A DNA stretch of 64,000 bases. Origin: an uncultured Saprospiraceae bacterium. GTDB lineage: Bacteria > Bacteroidota > Bacteroidia > Chitinophagales > Saprospiraceae. Every line of letters begins with the position of its first letter. Positions within the stretch are counted from its first letter, which is position 1. The DNA is taken from assembly GCA_937981555.1 (NCBI GenBank), contig CALJOK010000077.1:91009-155008 (forward strand), given 5' to 3'. The position numbers and the translations under genes are program-made. This document shows, in pieces, positions 34,441 through 43,979 of this stretch. The notes under the pieces are model-generated. The model saw nothing but the letters and a program-made list of their open reading frames with translations. It did not search any database and was not told the origin of the DNA.

Positions 34441-35715
34441 CTATTTTTCCTCCTCAATCAAAAAACCCAATTGCTCCAGATCTTTATAAAAGTCAGGATA
34501 GGACTTCACCACCACCATTGGTTTTTCAATTTGTACTTTCCCTAACAAAGCCAAAGGCGCAAACGCCATCGCCATACGATGATCTTCATAGGTTTCGAAA
34601 GTTGGGTTATCTACAATAGTTTTTCCTTCTGTCATGTAAAAAGTCTTATCTGACTTTTTCGAAAATTTAGGAGGTAGTTTAGAAAAGAAAACTTGCACTT
34701 TTTGCAATTCATTTTGCAGCGCAGCAATTCGATCAGTCTCTTTAATACTCAAAGTATCAAGTCCAGTAAAAAGTCCAGTTGTTCCTAGTCCACCACAAAT
34801 CACAGCTAAAGTTTGAGCAATATCAGGGCATTCTAAAAAATCATATTCGAACATTTGAGTCGAATCATTTCCTGATTTTTTTAAATGAATTCCGTTGTCA
34901 TTAAAAGTAGAGGTGATACCAAATTGCTCTGCCATCTTTACAATTGCGGCATCGCCTTGAGTACTTTTTTCAAATAAACCATTCAATTGCAAATCTACTT
35001 CATCAGCCAAGATAGCTAATGAAAAATGATAAGACGCTGCGGACCAATCGGCTTCAACAATAAAATCCTTCCCTGTATATTTTTGCGAAGCAATAGAAAT
35101 TTTATTGCCTTCCCAAGTGTGCTGTACACCAAATTCTTCCATCAACTTCAAGGTCATTTGAATGTATGGAACGGAAACTATTTTTCCATCCAAAGTTAAT
35201 TTCAAACCATTCGGAAGAGTAGGAGCAAGCATTAAAAGGGAAGAGATATATTGACTGCTCGTGTTCGCAGAAATTGTAAGTGTATTGTTATAGAAATCAT
35301 TTTTTCGTTCGCCAATTTGCAAAGGAGGGTAACCTTCGTTTTCCAAATATTGAATATCAGCACCCAACTCGCGAAGTGCTTCTACCAAAATTCCAATTGG
35401 TCGTTGTTTCATTCGATCAGAACCGGTGAGAATTTGAGTTCCTTTTTGCGTAGCTAAATATCCAGTCAAAAAACGAAAAGTCGTCCCAGCATGTCCAGTA
35501 TTTAATTCCACTTTTTCGCCTTCTTCTTGATTAGCGAATTCCGCTAATAATTTCTCTAGCGTGATGGTATCTTTTGAGGTAGAAATTCTTTTGATGGAAA
35601 AATTCTGAGCACACAGCGCTCTTAGAATTAAAGCACGATTGCTAATACTTTTCGAACCATTCAAAGTGATTTCGCCTTTGATGATTTTGTCAGATTTGGA
35701 AATTAAATAAGCCAT
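34441..35715 (-). CDS. aroA: 3-phosphoshikimate 1-carboxyvinyltransferase (EPSP synthase)
   Basis: A 424-residue enzyme of the shikimate pathway joining phosphoenolpyruvate to shikimate-3-phosphate. Recognisable segments are LNGSKSISNRALILRAL at the N-terminus, GHAGTTFRFLTGYLA (in place of the usual GNAGT), the ADWSAASY signature, LSIKETDRIAALQNEL and YEDHRMAMAFAPLAL. Length fits the family. Transcribed alone and preceded by the terminator of phoH on the same strand. Confidence 0.96.
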   Translation of the reverse strand: MAYLISKSDKIIKGEITLNGSKSISNRALILRALCAQNFSIKRISTSKDTITLEKLLAEFANQEEGEKVELNTGHAGTTFRFLTGYLATQKGTQILTGSDRMKQRPIGILVEALRELGADIQYLENEGYPPLQIGERKNDFYNNTLTISANTSSQYISSLLMLAPTLPNGLKLTLDGKIVSVPYIQMTLKLMEEFGVQHTWEGNKISIASQKYTGKDFIVEADWSAASYHFSLAILADEVDLQLNGLFEKSTQGDAAIVKMAEQFGITSTFNDNGIHLKKSGNDSTQMFEYDFLECPDIAQTLAVICGGLGTTGLFTGLDTLSIKETDRIAALQNELQKVQVFFSKLPPKFSKKSDKTFYMTEGKTIVDNPTFETYEDHRMAMAFAPLALLGKVQIEKPMVVVKSYPDFYKDLEQLGFLIEEEK

Positions 35716-35783
35716 TGGAATGAATGATTAAAAATGAAAAATAACTTTTAATTGTTGGATGAATTTGGTTGGCTAGGTAGAAT

Positions 35784-35817
35784 AAAAAAACCGTAGCGCG
35801 AAACTACGGTTTTTTTA
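35784..35817 (-). terminator. Terminator between phoH and aroA
   Basis: AAAAAACCGTAG pairs with CTACGGTTTTTT around a 7-base loop, with T runs in both directions. It lies 30 bases past the phoH stop on the minus strand. Confidence 0.9.
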
Positions 35818-35848
35818 TTTTATAAAAATCCTTGTGAGTAAGGATTTA

Positions 35849-36910
35849 TTATTCTGAAAAATCATTTCTTGGAAGTGCGCCATGATCTCTGTCTCTTGCT
35901 TCTCGAGCCTCTCTTTCTTCTCTTTTTTGGCGACGTTTATCTTCCCAACGTTTTTGATTTTCTTCGTCAGATTTATTATAAGCTTTGATGATTGATTTGA
36001 CTAATCGGTGTCGAACAACATCTTCTTCATCTAATTTTACCATACCAATTCCATCCAAGCCTGTTAAGATATCCAAGGCTTGATACAATCCTGAAACTTG
36101 ATTTCGAGGTAAATCAATTTGAGATAAATCTCCATTAATGATCGCTTTGGCAGAAGGTCCGATTCTAGTTAAAAACATTTTTAACTGCATCGGAGTCGTA
36201 TTTTGTGCTTCATCCAAAATAATAAAAGCGTTGTCTAAAGTTCGACCTCTCATAAATGCTAAAGGCGCCACTTCGATAGTTCGGTCAGCCATAAATTTAG
36301 CTAACTTTTCGGCAGGAACCATATCGTCCAAGGCATCATAAAGTGGTCTTAAATATGGATCGACTTTATCTTTCAAATCACCAGGTAAAAATCCTAAACT
36401 TTCTCCTGCTTCTACCGCAGGCCGAGTTAAAATGATTTTTTTAACAATCCGATTTCGCAATGCTCGAACAGCCAAGGCAACCGCCATATAAGTTTTACCA
36501 GTTCCAGCTGGGCCGAGTGCAAAGACAATATCATGACTTTCAGAAGACTCGACAAAAGCTCTTTGGTTACGAGTTTTAGCTTTGATGACTTTGCCGGCTC
36601 GTCCATGTACGATGGTGGCATTGGAAGAACCAGTTCCCAATTTGCTATCATAAGGGCGTCCACCTGCCATCAAATCTTCAACAGTTTGTGTGGTCAATTC
36701 TTTGTGATCTCTGAGCATACGAACCATTTGCTCCAATTTGCTTTTCGCATTTTGGGTGTCCTTTTTTTCGCCAGCAAGTTTTAGACTATTTCCTCGAGAA
36801 GTAATTGTTACGTCAGGGTAAGCTTTTCTTAAAAGGTTGAGTTTGGAATTTTTTTCTCCATATAATTCTACCAAATCAACTCCATCTACGGTCAAAATAA
36901 TTTCGCTCAA
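35849..36910 (-). CDS. phoH: PhoH-family ATPase
   Basis: A 353-residue PhoH-like protein. An N-terminal RNA-binding-like region (about 10-75) is followed by the P-loop domain with Walker A GPAGTGKT (133-140), Walker B IILDEAQN (230-237) and the conserved GFLPGDLKDKVDPYLRPLYDAL segment. PhoH proteins are linked to RNA metabolism and ribosome maturation; the exact substrate is not settled. The start codon appears to be TTG (MSEIILTVDGVDL), since no ATG precedes the conserved region. The C-terminus is very charged (RREEREAREARDRD). Confidence 0.93.
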   Translation of the reverse strand: MSEIILTVDGVDLVELYGEKNSKLNLLRKAYPDVTITSRGNSLKLAGEKKDTQNAKSKLEQMVRMLRDHKELTTQTVEDLMAGGRPYDSKLGTGSSNATIVHGRAGKVIKAKTRNQRAFVESSESHDIVFALGPAGTGKTYMAVALAVRALRNRIVKKIILTRPAVEAGESLGFLPGDLKDKVDPYLRPLYDALDDMVPAEKLAKFMADRTIEVAPLAFMRGRTLDNAFIILDEAQNTTPMQLKMFLTRIGPSAKAIINGDLSQIDLPRNQVSGLYQALDILTGLDGIGMVKLDEEDVVRHRLVKSIIKAYNKSDEENQKRWEDKRRQKREEREAREARDRDHGALPRNDFSE

Positions 36911-36952
36911 TATGTGTTTTTTTTAAGGTAAAATTAAAAAACTGAACAATTG

Positions 36953-37007
36953 GATATTTTGAAAATGGAAATAAATAAAGCGTAGTTTTCTACATTTTCA
37001 AAATATC
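36953..37007. repeat. Inverted repeat between phoH and the SAM hydrolase gene
   Basis: Perfect 15-bp arms GATATTTTGAAAATG (36953-36967) and its complement (36993-37007), 25 bases apart. It sits 43 bases upstream of the phoH start, so it may regulate that promoter or be a repeat. Confidence 0.55.
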
Positions 37008-37080
37008 TAAAGGCGCAATTTTTTAAAAAAATAATACTTGTTCTAAAAAATTATATATTTCCTGTAAATTTAGGCTTTTC

Positions 37081-37104
37081 AAAGGATAATTATAATTGTC
37101 CTTT
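37081..37104. promoter_or_regulatory. Operator-like palindrome upstream of the SAM hydrolase gene
   Basis: A near-perfect 24-base palindrome (AAAGGATAATT / AATTGTCCTTT, one mismatch pair) ending 42 bases before the ATG at 37147. In RNA it would form a hairpin followed by a T-rich tract. Confidence 0.45.
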
Positions 37105-37146
37105 TACTTTTTGAAACACTTTATTAAAAAATAACATTCCAAAATT

Positions 37147-37923
37147 ATGCCCATTGTCACTCTTACTTCTGATTTTGGTTTAAAGGATTATTACGTTGCC
37201 TTGATAAAGGGGGCAATGTTGTGTGAAAACCCAAATTTAAATATAGTAGACATAACTCACAACATCAATAATTACGATATAGTTCAGGCGGCTTTCATTT
37301 TAAGAAATTCCTACGAAAGTTTTCCAAAAGGAACGATTCATATATTGAGTGTCAATAGTTTTCATGATAAAAAACGGAAGTTTTTAGCCATTCGACATAA
37401 TGAACATTATTTTATAGGTCCAGACAATGGTGTTTTTTCGTTGCTATTTGATGAAATTCCTGAAGATATTTACAAGTTGGATTTTGTCAACAAAGGTACT
37501 TTTCCACTCAAAACAGTTTTTGCAAAAGCAGTTGGTCATATTTCGAAAGAGATGCCATTTAATGAAGTTGGGATCCCCGTGAAGGAAATTGTGGAACGAA
37601 TTACTTTTCAACCCGTCATCGGGCCGTCGCAAATTAGAGGTGCTGTAATCCATATAGATAGATATGAAAATGTAGTGGTGAATATTTCTCGAAAGTTATT
37701 TGAGCAAATTTGGGAAAAAAGAGATTACGAAATTACTTTCCGGAGAAATGATCCAATAGATAAAATTTTTACTAACTATTATGATGTGCCAATTGGAGAA
37801 ACGCTTTGTCGATTTAACTCTGCTGACTTTTTAGAAATTTCCATTAATATGGGAAAAGCAAGTAGTATGTTGGGATTGAAAATAGAGGATACTGTTCAAA
37901 TTGACTTTAGACCTGTAGGCTAA
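37147..37923 (+). CDS. SAM hydroxide adenosyltransferase (DUF62 family)
   Basis: A 258-residue enzyme of the family that cleaves S-adenosylmethionine to adenosine and methionine using water or hydroxide. The N-terminal SDFGLKDYYVALIKGAM has the conserved Asp (D9), followed by the family features IVDITHNINNYDIVQAAFIL, AIRHNEHYFIGPDNGVFSLLF and a C-terminal domain with VIHIDRYENVVVNI. It lacks the chlorinase/fluorinase insert, so a halogenase role is unlikely. It is transcribed away from phoH; the physiological role in SAM balance is inferred from the family. Confidence 0.93.
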   Translation: MPIVTLTSDFGLKDYYVALIKGAMLCENPNLNIVDITHNINNYDIVQAAFILRNSYESFPKGTIHILSVNSFHDKKRKFLAIRHNEHYFIGPDNGVFSLLFDEIPEDIYKLDFVNKGTFPLKTVFAKAVGHISKEMPFNEVGIPVKEIVERITFQPVIGPSQIRGAVIHIDRYENVVVNISRKLFEQIWEKRDYEITFRRNDPIDKIFTNYYDVPIGETLCRFNSADFLEISINMGKASSMLGLKIEDTVQIDFRPVG

Positions 37924-37992
37924 AGGAGAATATAGTTACCTATCATCAAAGCTTCTTTTTGAGAGAAAATGTAAAATATATATTTTTAAGAA

Positions 37993-38289
37993 ATGATAAA
38001 ACGCATAGTAAAACTTACCTTTAGAGAAGATGAAGTAGATATATTCTTAAATAATTTTGAAAAAAATAAATTAAAAATTCGAAATTTTGATGGATGTCAC
38101 CATTTAGAATTATGGAGAGATAAACACCAGCCTAATATATTTTTCACTTATAGTTTTTGGGAAAACGAAAACAAACTCAACACTTATCGCCACTCTGAAC
38201 TCTTTAAAAATGTTTGGAGTAAAACTAAAACTCTCTTTTCTGATAAACCACAAGCATGGAGTATTGACTCAGTTTGGGAAGGAGAATAA
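37993..38289 (+). CDS. ABM-fold (antibiotic biosynthesis monooxygenase-like) protein
   Basis: A 98-residue dimeric alpha-beta barrel protein. The pattern IKRIVKLTFREDEVDIFLNNFEKNK, GCHHLELWRDKHQPNIFFTYSFWENENKLNTYRHSELFKNVW fits the ABM superfamily, whose small members act on quinones or haem or have no known function. It follows the SAM hydrolase by 69 bases and probably shares its transcript. Confidence 0.85.
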   Translation: MIKRIVKLTFREDEVDIFLNNFEKNKLKIRNFDGCHHLELWRDKHQPNIFFTYSFWENENKLNTYRHSELFKNVWSKTKTLFSDKPQAWSIDSVWEGE

Positions 38290-38388
38290 ATAGTTAATTG
38301 AATTTGGCGGAAGTTGTACTACTGATTTAATTAATCAGTTAAAAAAGCCATTTTGAATTTATTTATATACCATTTATAACCAATAGTT

Positions 38389-39681
38389 TTGAACGACAAT
38401 AGACGAAATTTTCTCCAAAAGATAAGTGGAGCAGCAGGTGCTCTAACTTTCGCTCCATTCTTAAATCCTGCCTTTTCTAACAATATACACACGGAAATTT
38501 TAAAGTATAGAGATTGGAACGCCGAAGACTTGGCGAACAATGAAGAATTTTGGTATCAAGTCAAAAAGGCATATACGGTTTCCGCAAATATTGTTAATCT
38601 CAATAATGGAGGAGTGAGTCCTTCTCCAAAGGTAGTACAAGATGCAGTAGAAAGATATAATCGCTTGAGTAACGAGGCGCCAAGTTATTATATGTGGAGA
38701 GTTTTGGATAGAGGAAGGGAAGGTTTGCGATATAAATTGGCTGATCTTGCAGGAGTATCGACAGAGGAGATTGCTATCAATCGAAATGCTTCAGAAGCAT
38801 TGGAGACTGTTATCTTTGGTTTGCGATTGCAGCGAGGGGATGAAGTTGTTTTGACAAAACAGGATTATCCAAATGTGATTAATGCATGGAAACAAAGAGC
38901 GTTGCGAGAAGGGATAGTATTGAATTTTATTTCTTTTGATTTTCCAATTGAAAACAAAAAAGAAATTGTTCAGAAATTCAAAGATGCTTTTACTTCAAAA
39001 ACGAAAGTGGTCAATATAACGCATATGATAAATTGGGTAGGGCAAATCTTACCTGTTAATGAAATTGCAGCAGAAGCTCGAAAGAAAAATATTGAAGTAG
39101 TTGTAGATGGAGCACATACTTTCGCTCATCTTGATTTTAAAATATCGGATTTAGATTGTGATTACTTTGGAACGAGTTTACATAAATGGTTGTGTGCTCC
39201 TTTTGGAAGTGGACTGTTGTACGTGAAAAAAAATAAGATTAAAAATTTGTTTCCATTATTTGCAGGGGAAGAGCCAGAAGGAGAGAATATTAAAAAATTT
39301 GAATCTCTTGGAACTCGGTCTTTTGCAATTGAACAAGCGATAGGACAAGCTGTTGATTTCCATCATTGGATAGGTGGAGAACGAAAACAAAAAAGACTCC
39401 ATTATTTAAAGAATTATTGGATGGAAAAAGTAATGAATTTGCCAAAAGTGAAGATACATACTTCACTAAAACCAGAATTTGGTTGTGCAATTGGACTATT
39501 TTCTATTGAAGGAAAAACACCTGGAGAGGTAAGTAGTCTTCTATTTAGAGACTATCAAATTCATACTGTTGGAATCAATTGGGAAAATATTCATGGAGTT
39601 AGAGTTGCACCAAATGTATATTCAACGACGAAAGATTTAGATAGATTAATTTCTGGAATTGAGACTTTGGCAAAAGCGTAA
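38389..39681 (+). CDS. Tat-exported aminotransferase class V-fold protein
   Basis: A 430-residue PLP-dependent enzyme of fold type I related to isopenicillin N epimerase and cysteine desulfurases. The N-terminus carries a twin-arginine signal (NDNRRNFLQKISGAAGALTFAP). The PLP-binding lysine is in FGTSLHKWLCAPFG, preceded by VVVDGAHTFAHLD with the pyridine-nitrogen Asp. The only in-frame start before the upstream stop is TTG at 38389. Substrate unknown; homologues with Tat signals occur widely in Bacteroidota. It is an envelope-located PLP enzyme by inference. Confidence 0.9.
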   Translation: MNDNRRNFLQKISGAAGALTFAPFLNPAFSNNIHTEILKYRDWNAEDLANNEEFWYQVKKAYTVSANIVNLNNGGVSPSPKVVQDAVERYNRLSNEAPSYYMWRVLDRGREGLRYKLADLAGVSTEEIAINRNASEALETVIFGLRLQRGDEVVLTKQDYPNVINAWKQRALREGIVLNFISFDFPIENKKEIVQKFKDAFTSKTKVVNITHMINWVGQILPVNEIAAEARKKNIEVVVDGAHTFAHLDFKISDLDCDYFGTSLHKWLCAPFGSGLLYVKKNKIKNLFPLFAGEEPEGENIKKFESLGTRSFAIEQAIGQAVDFHHWIGGERKQKRLHYLKNYWMEKVMNLPKVKIHTSLKPEFGCAIGLFSIEGKTPGEVSSLLFRDYQIHTVGINWENIHGVRVAPNVYSTTKDLDRLISGIETLAKA

Positions 39682-40185
39682 TTGATTTTTGGCAAAATAA
39701 TTAAGAAGAAAACCTTTAAAAGTAAGGATAGTAGAGGTTTTTTTGTTTGTTAAAACAAATAATGATAAATTTTAATGTAAAAATACCACTTCCTTTTTTT
39801 ACCCTACCGTAATATAAAAATATCCTTATATATTATTTTTTTAAAAAGCAAATACCTATTTTTGGTTTAAGTGACTGAAAAAAAGCACTTAATAAGATAG
39901 AGATTCCGTAAACATTAAGAAATGTACATATTTGTGTTACAAAGAAAAAATGTTCATCTTTGTAGAATAAGAAGTTAAACTTTAAAATTTGTACATAAAA
40001 TAATTCTTATCTCTCTAAATTAGAGTTTCCTATCTCTAAACTGTTCAAACTGATTTCCCCCTAGCTGATATAGTTATAGCCTATCAAGCGATGTTTAAAG
40101 CAATTTTTATTCTGATTTACCATTACACAAGGTAAACTGGGATATCAATAGATATATATTAATTCATAAACAAAAACATTCACGA
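39682..40185. other. Long upstream region of the PorP operon
   Basis: About 500 bases with the promoter listed at 39931-39962, leaving a leader of about 215 bases before the porP-like gene. No RNA gene or conserved structure was recognised in the leader. Confidence 0.5.
39931..39962 (+). promoter_or_regulatory. Probable promoter of the porP-porE-adhesin operon
   Basis: TTTG at 39931-39934 and CATCTTTG at 39955-39962 are 20 bases apart, one base off the TTTG-N19-21-TAnnTTTG consensus. The next genes on this strand are the porP-like, porE-like and adhesin genes. Confidence 0.6.
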
Positions 40186-41235
40186 TTGAAAACACTTTAC
40201 TCCTTTTACAAAGGCTTCGGTGTATTTTTATTATTGAGTATATTTAATATTCAAATGAATGCCCAGGACATTCATTTCTCTCAATTTGGAAATGCACCCA
40301 TAAATCTCAGCCCAGCCCTTACAGGGATATTTGGTGGAGATGTACGATTTGTTGGCAATTATAGAAGTCAATGGGATCCTTCCGTTTCTTATCTAACCTT
40401 TTCGGGAGCAGCTGATATGAAATTTGATAAATTTTGTTCGAACCATGATCAATGGGCGGGTGGATTAATCTTTAATTATGATCAAGCTGGTGACTCGAAA
40501 TTAAGTACGACTCAATTAGCATTGAATGGTTCTTACACTCATCGGGTAAACAATAATAACTTTATGACTTTGGGTGTCCAATTAAGTGGCTACCAAAGAG
40601 CATTTAGTACAGAAGACCTAGAGTGGGGGAGTCAATTTGGTACAAGAATTTTTGATCCTAACACGGCTTCTGGTGAAAACTTTACTGATGAAAGTGTTTT
40701 CTATGGAGATTTTTCTGTTGGGTTGAATTGGCATTTTCAAAAACCTAATTCTCAAAGTAGTTGGAATAATCAAAATCGAACGAAATTTGATTTGGGAGTT
40801 GGTCTTTTTCACATCAATCAACCTAACAAAAGCTTTTATAGTGATGACATGGAAACTCTTCCGATACGTTTAGCACTTTACGGTTTAGGAACATTTAGGT
40901 TAATTGATCCTTTAGATTTGGTTTTGGTTGGAATGTACCAAGATCATGGCCCTCATCAAGAAATTGTAGTTGGTTTAGGGGCAAAAATTCATTTAGTCAA
41001 TGAGCTTACTTCACAGTTAAATGTATTATTCGGAGTTAATTTCAGATTGGGAGATGCAATAATTCCAAATGTAGAAGTAGGATATAATTCTTGGAAATTT
41101 GGATTGAGTTATGATTGGAATACTTCAGGATTCAATGAAGTTACCAATGGAAGAGGTGGAATAGAATTATCCGTAGCTTATATTTTTGTAAAACCTCAAC
41201 TTGGTAGTTACAAAAATTGTAACCCTATTTATTAA
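40186..41235 (+). CDS. PorP/SprF family T9SS outer-membrane protein
   Basis: A 349-residue barrel of the PorP/SprF family, which binds T9SS cargo, especially type B sorting domains, and holds it on the cell surface. Signal peptide to about residue 27 (FLLLSIFNIQMNAQ). Family hallmarks are DIHFSQFGNAPINLSPALTGIFGGDVRFVGNYRSQWDP, GLIFNYDQAGDSKLSTTQ, DFSVGLNWHF and a C-terminal strand GGIELSVAYIF. The start is TTG at 40186. The porE-like gene begins 44 bases downstream and the type B adhesin follows, so the three genes probably work together. Confidence 0.95.
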   Translation: MKTLYSFYKGFGVFLLLSIFNIQMNAQDIHFSQFGNAPINLSPALTGIFGGDVRFVGNYRSQWDPSVSYLTFSGAADMKFDKFCSNHDQWAGGLIFNYDQAGDSKLSTTQLALNGSYTHRVNNNNFMTLGVQLSGYQRAFSTEDLEWGSQFGTRIFDPNTASGENFTDESVFYGDFSVGLNWHFQKPNSQSSWNNQNRTKFDLGVGLFHINQPNKSFYSDDMETLPIRLALYGLGTFRLIDPLDLVLVGMYQDHGPHQEIVVGLGAKIHLVNELTSQLNVLFGVNFRLGDAIIPNVEVGYNSWKFGLSYDWNTSGFNEVTNGRGGIELSVAYIFVKPQLGSYKNCNPIY

Positions 41236-41279
41236 AAAACACTTACTCGAAACCGGTTAAAAAAAGAAAATACATCAAG

Positions 41280-43922
41280 ATGAATAAAATATATACTCTC
41301 CTAATATTTGCTCTTTTCTTGGGAATGAGTTCATCATATGCTCAATCTACAAGTCTTAGGTCAATCAAGAAGGCGGCCGAAAAATCCATGGATAACAAGG
41401 ATTACTATTCTGCTTGGAAATATTATGAAATGGCATATAGAGCAAAAACTAAATGCCATCCTGATTCTTCTATATTTAAAGAAGAAAATATTGATAATGA
41501 TGTGGCTTTAGAATATATGTACAAGCTTGGTGAAGCAGCAAGGGAATTTAAAGCATATAGTATTGCTGAGAGCGCCTACAAAAAAGTAATGTTAAGTACG
41601 AAAAAAGCAAATCATTCGTCAGTCGAATTTCAGTTGGCAAGAGTTTATCACATTCAAGGTGAGTATAAGGATGCAATTAGACATTATACTAATTTTGAAA
41701 GAGAAGCGGGACAAACTACTAAAGGTGGATCGGTCAATGGAAATCAAGAAAGAAAAAAAAATGCGAAAAGTGTAAAGGAAGCCATTCAAAATTGTGAATG
41801 GGCAGAAAATCAAAAGAAGAATGAAAGATATAAGATAGATTCTTTGAGAAGTGTAAATACACATCAGACTGAATTTGCACCTTTAGAGCATAATAGTAGT
41901 ATGTATTATTCTGCTTTGAAATTTGATGAACTTAATTCTTGCCCAGATCCAAATTCAGAAGTTACTCGAATGTATACTTCTGATTATGCAGGTGAAGGTG
42001 GAACGACAAGTCCAATTAATTGGGCAAAAGATGAGAAGGGGACATTTGTAGCACATACTGCATTTAGTACTACTGGAGACCGAATGTATTTTACGCTTTG
42101 TAAAAGAATTAATGCTACGGAATTTGAATGCGAAATTTATTATAGAGATAAAAGTAGTGGATTATGGGGAGATGCGATTCGATTGCCAGAAGCAGTAAAC
42201 CTGACAGGCTCTACAAGTACCCAACCAAATATTGGATATGATGAAAATCTAGGAAAAGAACTTTTGTTTTTTGTAACAAACCGAGCAGATAGTTTAGGTG
42301 GTGCAAATGATGATATGAATATTTATTGCAGTATCATCGAAGCAGATGGTCGAGTTAGTACACCAAGTAAAATTGATGTAAATACGCCAGAAGATGATGT
42401 GACTCCATTTTTTAATAAAGCGAATAAGACGCTTTACTTTAGTTCAAAGGGTTACCAAGGATTTGGAGGATATGACATATATCAAGCAAAACAAAAAGAG
42501 GAAGGAGAAGGGTTTGTTCAACCTTCAGCGCTAGAAAAACCAATCAATAGTAGTTATGATGATTATTACTATTCATCTGATGATGAAGAGGAAACGATTT
42601 ACTTTTCTACCAATCGGTTAGGGGTTGTATATAAAGGAGAAGGTTTAGAGACGTGTTGTGATGATATTTATAAAATGGAAATTATCAATGTTAAACTAGA
42701 GGTAACAACATTTAATACATTAACTGGAGAGGAAGGGTTAGATAGTTGTGAAGTCGCTTTATATGATGTTACGGATCCTAGTAATCCAATTTTAGTAGGA
42801 GAAAAGAAATTAGATCCTAATGGTAATTTTTATGAATTCCCATTAGAGTTAGACAAAGATTATAGAGTAGAATCAGTAAGAGGAAAACGATGGACTACAA
42901 CTGATACTAGTTTTACAACTAAAGGAATTACGGAAAGTCAAACTATACAAAAACAGTTATACCATACTCCAGATATAAACTGGGAAGTGTATGCTTTTTC
43001 TAGATTTAGAATGGATGGATCAGATGAATATATAACAAGAGAATTGGATGGATGTACTTTTGAAGTAACTAATCGACCTTCTTTGAACAGTATAGAAAAA
43101 GATAACCTCTATGAAAGTGATCTAGAATTTAGAGAGGAATACAAATTAGTTGCATCCAAAAAAGGATATTCTCCAAATGGCTCATCTAATGAAGCAATTA
43201 GAGATACTAGACTTTATACTACTCCAACCACATTAATTGATACTGTTTATTTAAATGATGAATATGTTGATTTAGGTATTGAGGCGATAGTCTATTTCCA
43301 TAATGATAAACCATTTAGAACAAATGGTAGAAAATCTCCTAACCAAAGAGTTACAAATGAGAAATACATTGACCTTTATACTACTTACGTAGATGAAAAT
43401 GGTATGGTTAAAACTTATATCAAAAAGAATAACAGATACGGAGGACAAAATGAAGAAGAAGTTCTTTCATTCTTTAGAGATAGTGTAACGGTAGGGAAAG
43501 AGAAACTAGACTTCTTTATTCTTTATCTAGAAGAATTAGCAGAAGAATATAAAGATTCTGATGATTATTATTTTGAAATAGCGATTAATGGTTATACTAG
43601 TCCAAGAGCTACTAAAGCTTACAATGATGATTTAGCTTATCGAAGAATTTTCAGTATTAACAATTACATTAAAGAAAAAGGTAGTGCAACATTGAGGGCT
43701 GCTTTACCTGACGATGCAAATGACAAAAGTGTAACAAAAGGAAATCTTTTTACTTTTAAATTAGTTCCTGTTGGAGAAACACCTGATGCTGATGCCAGTC
43801 TAGAGTTTATTAAGTCGATACCTGATAATGGAGAATTATCAGTTTACGGTATTAATGCATCTAGACGACGTAAAGTAGTGGTTAAAACAATTGAAAGAAA
43901 GTTGAAACCAGTCACGAGATAA
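41280..43922 (+). CDS. PorE-like T9SS anchor (TPR, propeller, CRD, OmpA-like)
   Basis: An 880-residue exported protein with the domain order described for Porphyromonas PorE. A signal peptide (1-21) is followed by TPR-like helices (about 25-165, SAWKYYEMAYRAK, QLARVYHIQGEYKDAIRHY). A PD40-type propeller spans about 195-465 (GDRMYFTLCKR, NKTLYFSSKGYQGFGGYDIY, ETIYFSTNRLG), and a CRD-like beta-sandwich lies around 475-560. A C-terminal OmpA-like domain sits at about 665-850 (EAIVYFHNDKP ... DDLAYRRIFSINNYIKEKG), carrying large insertions. PorE interacts with PorP and peptidoglycan in the T9SS. Here it lies between the porP-like gene and a type B cargo, so it probably anchors that dedicated PorP paralogue. 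Confidence 0.88.
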   Translation: MNKIYTLLIFALFLGMSSSYAQSTSLRSIKKAAEKSMDNKDYYSAWKYYEMAYRAKTKCHPDSSIFKEENIDNDVALEYMYKLGEAAREFKAYSIAESAYKKVMLSTKKANHSSVEFQLARVYHIQGEYKDAIRHYTNFEREAGQTTKGGSVNGNQERKKNAKSVKEAIQNCEWAENQKKNERYKIDSLRSVNTHQTEFAPLEHNSSMYYSALKFDELNSCPDPNSEVTRMYTSDYAGEGGTTSPINWAKDEKGTFVAHTAFSTTGDRMYFTLCKRINATEFECEIYYRDKSSGLWGDAIRLPEAVNLTGSTSTQPNIGYDENLGKELLFFVTNRADSLGGANDDMNIYCSIIEADGRVSTPSKIDVNTPEDDVTPFFNKANKTLYFSSKGYQGFGGYDIYQAKQKEEGEGFVQPSALEKPINSSYDDYYYSSDDEEETIYFSTNRLGVVYKGEGLETCCDDIYKMEIINVKLEVTTFNTLTGEEGLDSCEVALYDVTDPSNPILVGEKKLDPNGNFYEFPLELDKDYRVESVRGKRWTTTDTSFTTKGITESQTIQKQLYHTPDINWEVYAFSRFRMDGSDEYITRELDGCTFEVTNRPSLNSIEKDNLYESDLEFREEYKLVASKKGYSPNGSSNEAIRDTRLYTTPTTLIDTVYLNDEYVDLGIEAIVYFHNDKPFRTNGRKSPNQRVTNEKYIDLYTTYVDENGMVKTYIKKNNRYGGQNEEEVLSFFRDSVTVGKEKLDFFILYLEELAEEYKDSDDYYFEIAINGYTSPRATKAYNDDLAYRRIFSINNYIKEKGSATLRAALPDDANDKSVTKGNLFTFKLVPVGETPDADASLEFIKSIPDNGELSVYGINASRRRKVVVKTIERKLKPVTR

Positions 43923-43979
43923 TTATAATAAAATTCAAACAATCAAAATCCCAACTTGCGTACGCATAAATTTTGTACT

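Noticed and set aside
34380..34619. 79-residue frame antisense to the end of aroA
   Set aside because: It overlaps the conserved C-terminus of aroA on the other strand and has no protein-like pattern.
37147..37923. Fluorinase or chlorinase considered for the SAM-cleaving enzyme
   Set aside because: The sequence fits the SAM hydroxide adenosyltransferase group, and I see no halogenase-specific loop insertion.
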